From the NCBI GenBank assembly GCA_965227155.1, contig OZ245731.1, forward strand, positions 4,836,001 through 4,900,000: a stretch of 64,000 nt of DNA, read 5' to 3'. Below are positions 61,283 through 64,000 of this stretch, piece by piece. The DNA comes from UBA6059 sp965227155 (lineage in GTDB: Bacteria > Bacteroidota > Bacteroidia > Cytophagales > Cyclobacteriaceae). A program made the translations under genes and the position numbers. The notes under the pieces are model-generated. The model did no database searches. It was not told where the DNA came from and saw nothing but the letters and a program-made list of their open reading frames with translations. Each line of letters begins with the position of its first letter. Within the stretch, counting starts at the first letter, position 1.

Positions 61283-62269
61283 TCAGCAACCCTTACCATC
61301 CAGCAAATAATTGTTACCTTTCTTATCGATCTTGAAAGTAAAGGTCTGTCCTATTATATTCATTACAGATTCAATTGATCGCTCCTTAAAAGTGGCAGTG
61401 AGTTCACAGTTGAGTATTTTTTCCTGCTTCACTTCAATATCGATCTTGTAAACATCTTCCAGTACATTAATGACATCTTTGATGGTAGACTTATCAAAAA
61501 CTATATTTTTATCCTTCCACGCCAGGTAATTCTTGTTGGTGTTTTTAGATTTTAGCAGGCTGTCATCTGATTTATCGAAAACTCCTGCATCTCCACCGGT
61601 AAGTATGACTTCATTGTTATTTGAATCAGTGGATTTGAAAGCCACTTTACCCTCACTAACCACCACTTCTGTTTTTTGCTGATCGGTATTTACCAAAAAA
61701 GAAGTGCCTAATACGGTAATTTGGGTACCATTACTTTCGATCACGAAGGGTTTGCTTTCATTTCTTTCAATCTCGAAGAAGGCCTTACCACTAATCCTTA
61801 CCTGTCGGTTGTTGGCATTAAAATCTTCTTTATGCGTTAAAACAGCACCACCATTCAGTGTAATTGTAGAGCCATCGGCTAGCTGTACTGTCTTGATTTC
61901 TCCTAATTCAGCACTATACCTTATCGTATTATTCTCAAATTGATTGCTGAATAAGAAAGCTAACCCACCTAAAATGAGCAAAGCCACTGCTGCGGCATAT
62001 CTGTACCAATTTTTATGTGTAGTAAGGGTGGATGGCTGCTGGTTAACTTCAAACTCTGGGTTTTCATCATCGGAGGATATTCTCTTACTGACTGCACTAA
62101 GTGCGGCCTCAACATCGTAATCTTCCGATGCTAATTGCGTATGCCAAATGTCACTTGCCTCCAGGAAAACCTCTGCATTCTCGTTGCTCTCAGCTCGCCA
62201 TTTTTCCACTTCACGTTGCTCATCCTGAGTAGCATTACCTGAAAGGTATTTTATTATCAATTCGTTCAT
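61283..62269 (-). CDS. FecR-family anti-sigma factor
   Basis: 328 residues from ATG 62269 (TTG at 62290 is a weaker start). N-terminal cytoplasmic segment (ELIIKYLSGNATQDEQREVEKW), a single span at about 85-105 (YRYAAAVALLILGGLAFLF), then the FecR domain (VQLADGSTITLNGGAVLTH, VRISGKAFFEIERNESKPFV, GTSFLVN) and a C-terminal DUF4974 module (LEDVYKIDIEVKQ). It transmits a periplasmic signal to the adjacent ECF sigma factor. Confidence 0.9.
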   Translation of the reverse strand: MNELIIKYLSGNATQDEQREVEKWRAESNENAEVFLEASDIWHTQLASEDYDVEAALSAVSKRISSDDENPEFEVNQQPSTLTTHKNWYRYAAAVALLILGGLAFLFSNQFENNTIRYSAELGEIKTVQLADGSTITLNGGAVLTHKEDFNANNRQVRISGKAFFEIERNESKPFVIESNGTQITVLGTSFLVNTDQQKTEVVVSEGKVAFKSTDSNNNEVILTGGDAGVFDKSDDSLLKSKNTNKNYLAWKDKNIVFDKSTIKDVINVLEDVYKIDIEVKQEKILNCELTATFKERSIESVMNIIGQTFTFKIDKKGNNYLLDGKGC

Positions 62270-62384
62270 TTCTGTTTTGTCCCTTGTCAATTTCGAAACA
62301 ATAAAAGGGCTTTCAAACCCCTATTGAATTATTGGAAATATTTTGGTGGTTGATTTATCATTTATTTGGTAAAAATACATTGTT

Positions 62385-63818
62385 CTAGGGCTCATATTCA
62401 AATGGTAAAGATTCTGCAACGCGTTCCCAGGACCAATATCCGTAGGTGGTAACGGCCAGCGGGTCATAAATAAAGCCACGAGCATCTACAGATACAGGGT
62501 CAATATTTAGCTTGATGTAGGAGGTTTGCGGTTTAGATGTATTGCCACTCATCAACTGCTGATTGATGATGGCAGATACATTGTTCTTCTCCCTTTGTGC
62601 CAACATGGTTGTTTCCTCTACGTATGCCTGGCTTTCATTTTCCTTCGTATATACCACTTGCAAAAAGTCCCTGAAGCTGAGTTTTCTTTCAAAAAAGAAA
62701 TCTCCCGCAGCGATCAATTTATCAGGATTTATTTGTGTTCTAATTGCCTGTGTACTCGATACTGGAAGGTTTTGAAGCTTGTACACCCTAAAACCCTCCT
62801 TCCTTGTTCTGCCATCGGCCATGGACTTGATGAAATGAGCGAGTGACCCTCTGTAGCTTTTCTCCCTTGCTTTGCGCCAGCGCTTCTTTTCCATATTGTC
62901 ATCACTGCTTACCTCTTGAAACTTAGGCTTACCAACAAACCTGGTTTTGCCATTCTGATGCTCAAATAATTCCAATAGGTATTCAATTCTATAGCCCAGC
63001 GCCTGATTCTCAATGATAATGACATCATCGGCAAAAGCCTGAAACAGGTCAGTCTCTTCATCATAACTAAAATCCAGTACCTGAGGGTTCAGGATAAAGC
63101 ACCTTGATGAATTAGGTGAAGATCCCAAAAACTGGGACTCAAATTTATGAAAATGCCTTTCCCATGATTTGTCAAATCGAGCGGTGATTTCTACCTCCTC
63201 GAGTTGGCTGGTTTTGGGCTCCATCTCAATGTTCAACACATAGTCTTTGGTTTCATCGATGGTGATGAACTGCGTGGCGATTTTATAGCCCACATGTGAA
63301 AAGATAACCTCATATGTGCCAAATGGCACTTTTCTAATATTATAAAACCCGTTTTGATCACTAGCGTCCCCAAGCATCGTACGGGAAAGGAAAATATTAA
63401 CGCCTTCAATAAATTCTCGCGTAGTTGAATTTTTGACCACCCCAAATATCCCAACCTGAGGGATAACCGGCTCTTCAGGGTCTTCTTGCCTGGGCACCTT
63501 TAATATGATGATTTGATCCTCAATAATCTTATACTCCAGCTCAGTACCCAGAAATAGTGCTCCAAGAATGTACTTTACGGTTTTCTGGTTTTCACTTAAT
63601 GTAAATAATTGATTTTCTGGAACTATGGCCGCATTATAAGAAAAGGCTATACCGGATTGATCACTTATCTGATCTAGCGCACTATCGAGATTCACTTCCA
63701 CCAGGTGAATATTAATCTCCTGATCCAAATTAAGTTGTGCTATCGCTTTTTGCGGGCTTAAATACCCAAAAAACAATAATGATATTCCTAGAAATAAAAG
63801 CCATGGCCTATGCATCAT
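62385..63818 (-). CDS. Surface protein with STN and carboxypeptidase-regulatory domains
   Basis: 477 residues. Signal peptide (LLFLGISLLFFGYLSPQKAIA), an STN domain (INIHLVEVNLDSALDQISDQ; VKYILGALFLGTELEYKI), then a CarboxypepD_reg-like Ig domain (VKNSTTREFIEGVNIFL; YNIRKVPFGTYEVIFSHVGY). The last ~250 residues are a domain found with these in Bacteroidota (DEETDLFQAFADDVIIIENQ). It lies between the sigma factor and FecR, unusual because FecR normally follows the sigma factor directly. There is no barrel, so it is not itself a TonB receptor. Confidence 0.75.
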   Translation of the reverse strand: MMHRPWLLFLGISLLFFGYLSPQKAIAQLNLDQEINIHLVEVNLDSALDQISDQSGIAFSYNAAIVPENQLFTLSENQKTVKYILGALFLGTELEYKIIEDQIIILKVPRQEDPEEPVIPQVGIFGVVKNSTTREFIEGVNIFLSRTMLGDASDQNGFYNIRKVPFGTYEVIFSHVGYKIATQFITIDETKDYVLNIEMEPKTSQLEEVEITARFDKSWERHFHKFESQFLGSSPNSSRCFILNPQVLDFSYDEETDLFQAFADDVIIIENQALGYRIEYLLELFEHQNGKTRFVGKPKFQEVSSDDNMEKKRWRKAREKSYRGSLAHFIKSMADGRTRKEGFRVYKLQNLPVSSTQAIRTQINPDKLIAAGDFFFERKLSFRDFLQVVYTKENESQAYVEETTMLAQREKNNVSAIINQQLMSGNTSKPQTSYIKLNIDPVSVDARGFIYDPLAVTTYGYWSWERVAESLPFEYEP

Positions 63819-63855
63819 GATATATAGACGCTCAGTTTTATGTGATGGTTTTAAT

Positions 63856-64000
63856 TCAGCTTTTCCTCAGGTAAACCTTTAATTTTTCCCGCAATACTTT
63901 CAGTGCTTTGCCCATTTGCACCTCCACAGTCTTTACTGATAAGCCGAGGTGATCTGCAATCTCCTGATATTTTAAGCCTTCAAAACGGGATAATTTAAAG
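63856..64000 (-). CDS. ECF sigma factor, C-terminal end (cut by window)
   Basis: 47 residues remain (5' part outside the window). Region 4 helix-turn-helix is visible in RFEGLKYQEIADHLGLSVKT and VEVQMGKALKVLREKLK, typical of FecI-like sigma factors. It is 37 bp upstream of the STN-protein gene and is the likely partner of the FecR protein. Confidence 0.85.
   Translation of the reverse strand, partial: FKLSRFEGLKYQEIADHLGLSVKTVEVQMGKALKVLREKLKVYLRKS

Noticed and set aside
1..64000. tRNA, rRNA, riboswitch or origin
   Set aside because: Nothing resembling a cloverleaf, T-loop GTTCRAATC motif, conserved riboswitch core or DnaA-box cluster was recognised by eye; a covariance-model search would be needed to be certain.

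Overview
The window looks like a chromosomal segment of a Bacteroidota bacterium, probably order Cytophagales. The evidence is a type IX secretion (T9SS) sorting tail on a giant surface protein, a FecR/ECF-sigma unit with an STN-domain partner, MG2/TonB-plug proteins, a Bacteroidota-type putative porin next to lpxK, a menaquinone (men) cluster, many Sec lipoproteins with LxxC lipoboxes, and a few TAnnTTTG-like promoter elements. No rRNA, tRNA or CRISPR array was seen.

Layout. 0-5.6 kb: end of a HAD phosphatase gene, a DUF4159 protein, a lipoprotein and a secreted BNR/VPS10-type beta-propeller. 5.6-10.6 kb: an accessory island. It holds two different degenerate tandem arrays that both have an exact 21-bp period, then an IS91-like element (tyrosine recombinase plus HUH transposase), then two integron-style gene cassettes. 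Each cassette starts with GTTAYAGCC, carries one gene, and ends in a ~240-nt attC-like imperfect palindrome. The left end of each palindrome is the exact reverse complement of the first bases of its own cassette. One cassette encodes a hypoxanthine/uracil-type DNA glycosylase fused to an unknown domain. No integron integrase was recognised nearby.

10.6-18.6 kb: a ferredoxin-truncated globin fusion, a molybdopterin oxidoreductase, and a minus-strand run of acyl desaturase, ECF sigma factor, sterol-desaturase-type protein, Rieske protein and class V aminotransferase. 18.7-29.8 kb: a single 3709-residue T9SS-exported protein made mostly of calcium-binding thrombospondin type 3 repeats. 29.9-36.5 kb: two lipoproteins, a large ABC transporter with a TerB-like N-terminus, and a convergent gene with a nucleoside-phosphorylase-like C-terminus.

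36.6-44.8 kb: a second accessory island of small secreted, membrane and toxin-antitoxin genes. It is peppered with REP-type palindromes (stem TTCGTG/CACGAA, flank GGCGGTGG) and contains two REP-associated tyrosine transposases (RAYTs), one with a damaged HUH motif. One gene here is frameshifted in a homopolymer, and a 32-residue membrane protein is hidden between repeats.

44.9-58.4 kb: housekeeping genes: thioredoxin, miaE, porin, lpxK, Nif3-like protein, zinc-ribbon protein, TPR protein, histidine phosphatase, hotdog thioesterase, menF, menD and menB. The men genes overlap by ATGA-type junctions and form an operon. 58.4-64 kb: a minus-strand signalling/surface locus ordered ECF sigma (cut by the window end), STN/carboxypeptidase-regulatory protein, FecR anti-sigma factor and an MG2/TonB-plug protein, with no SusC/SusD pair inside the window.
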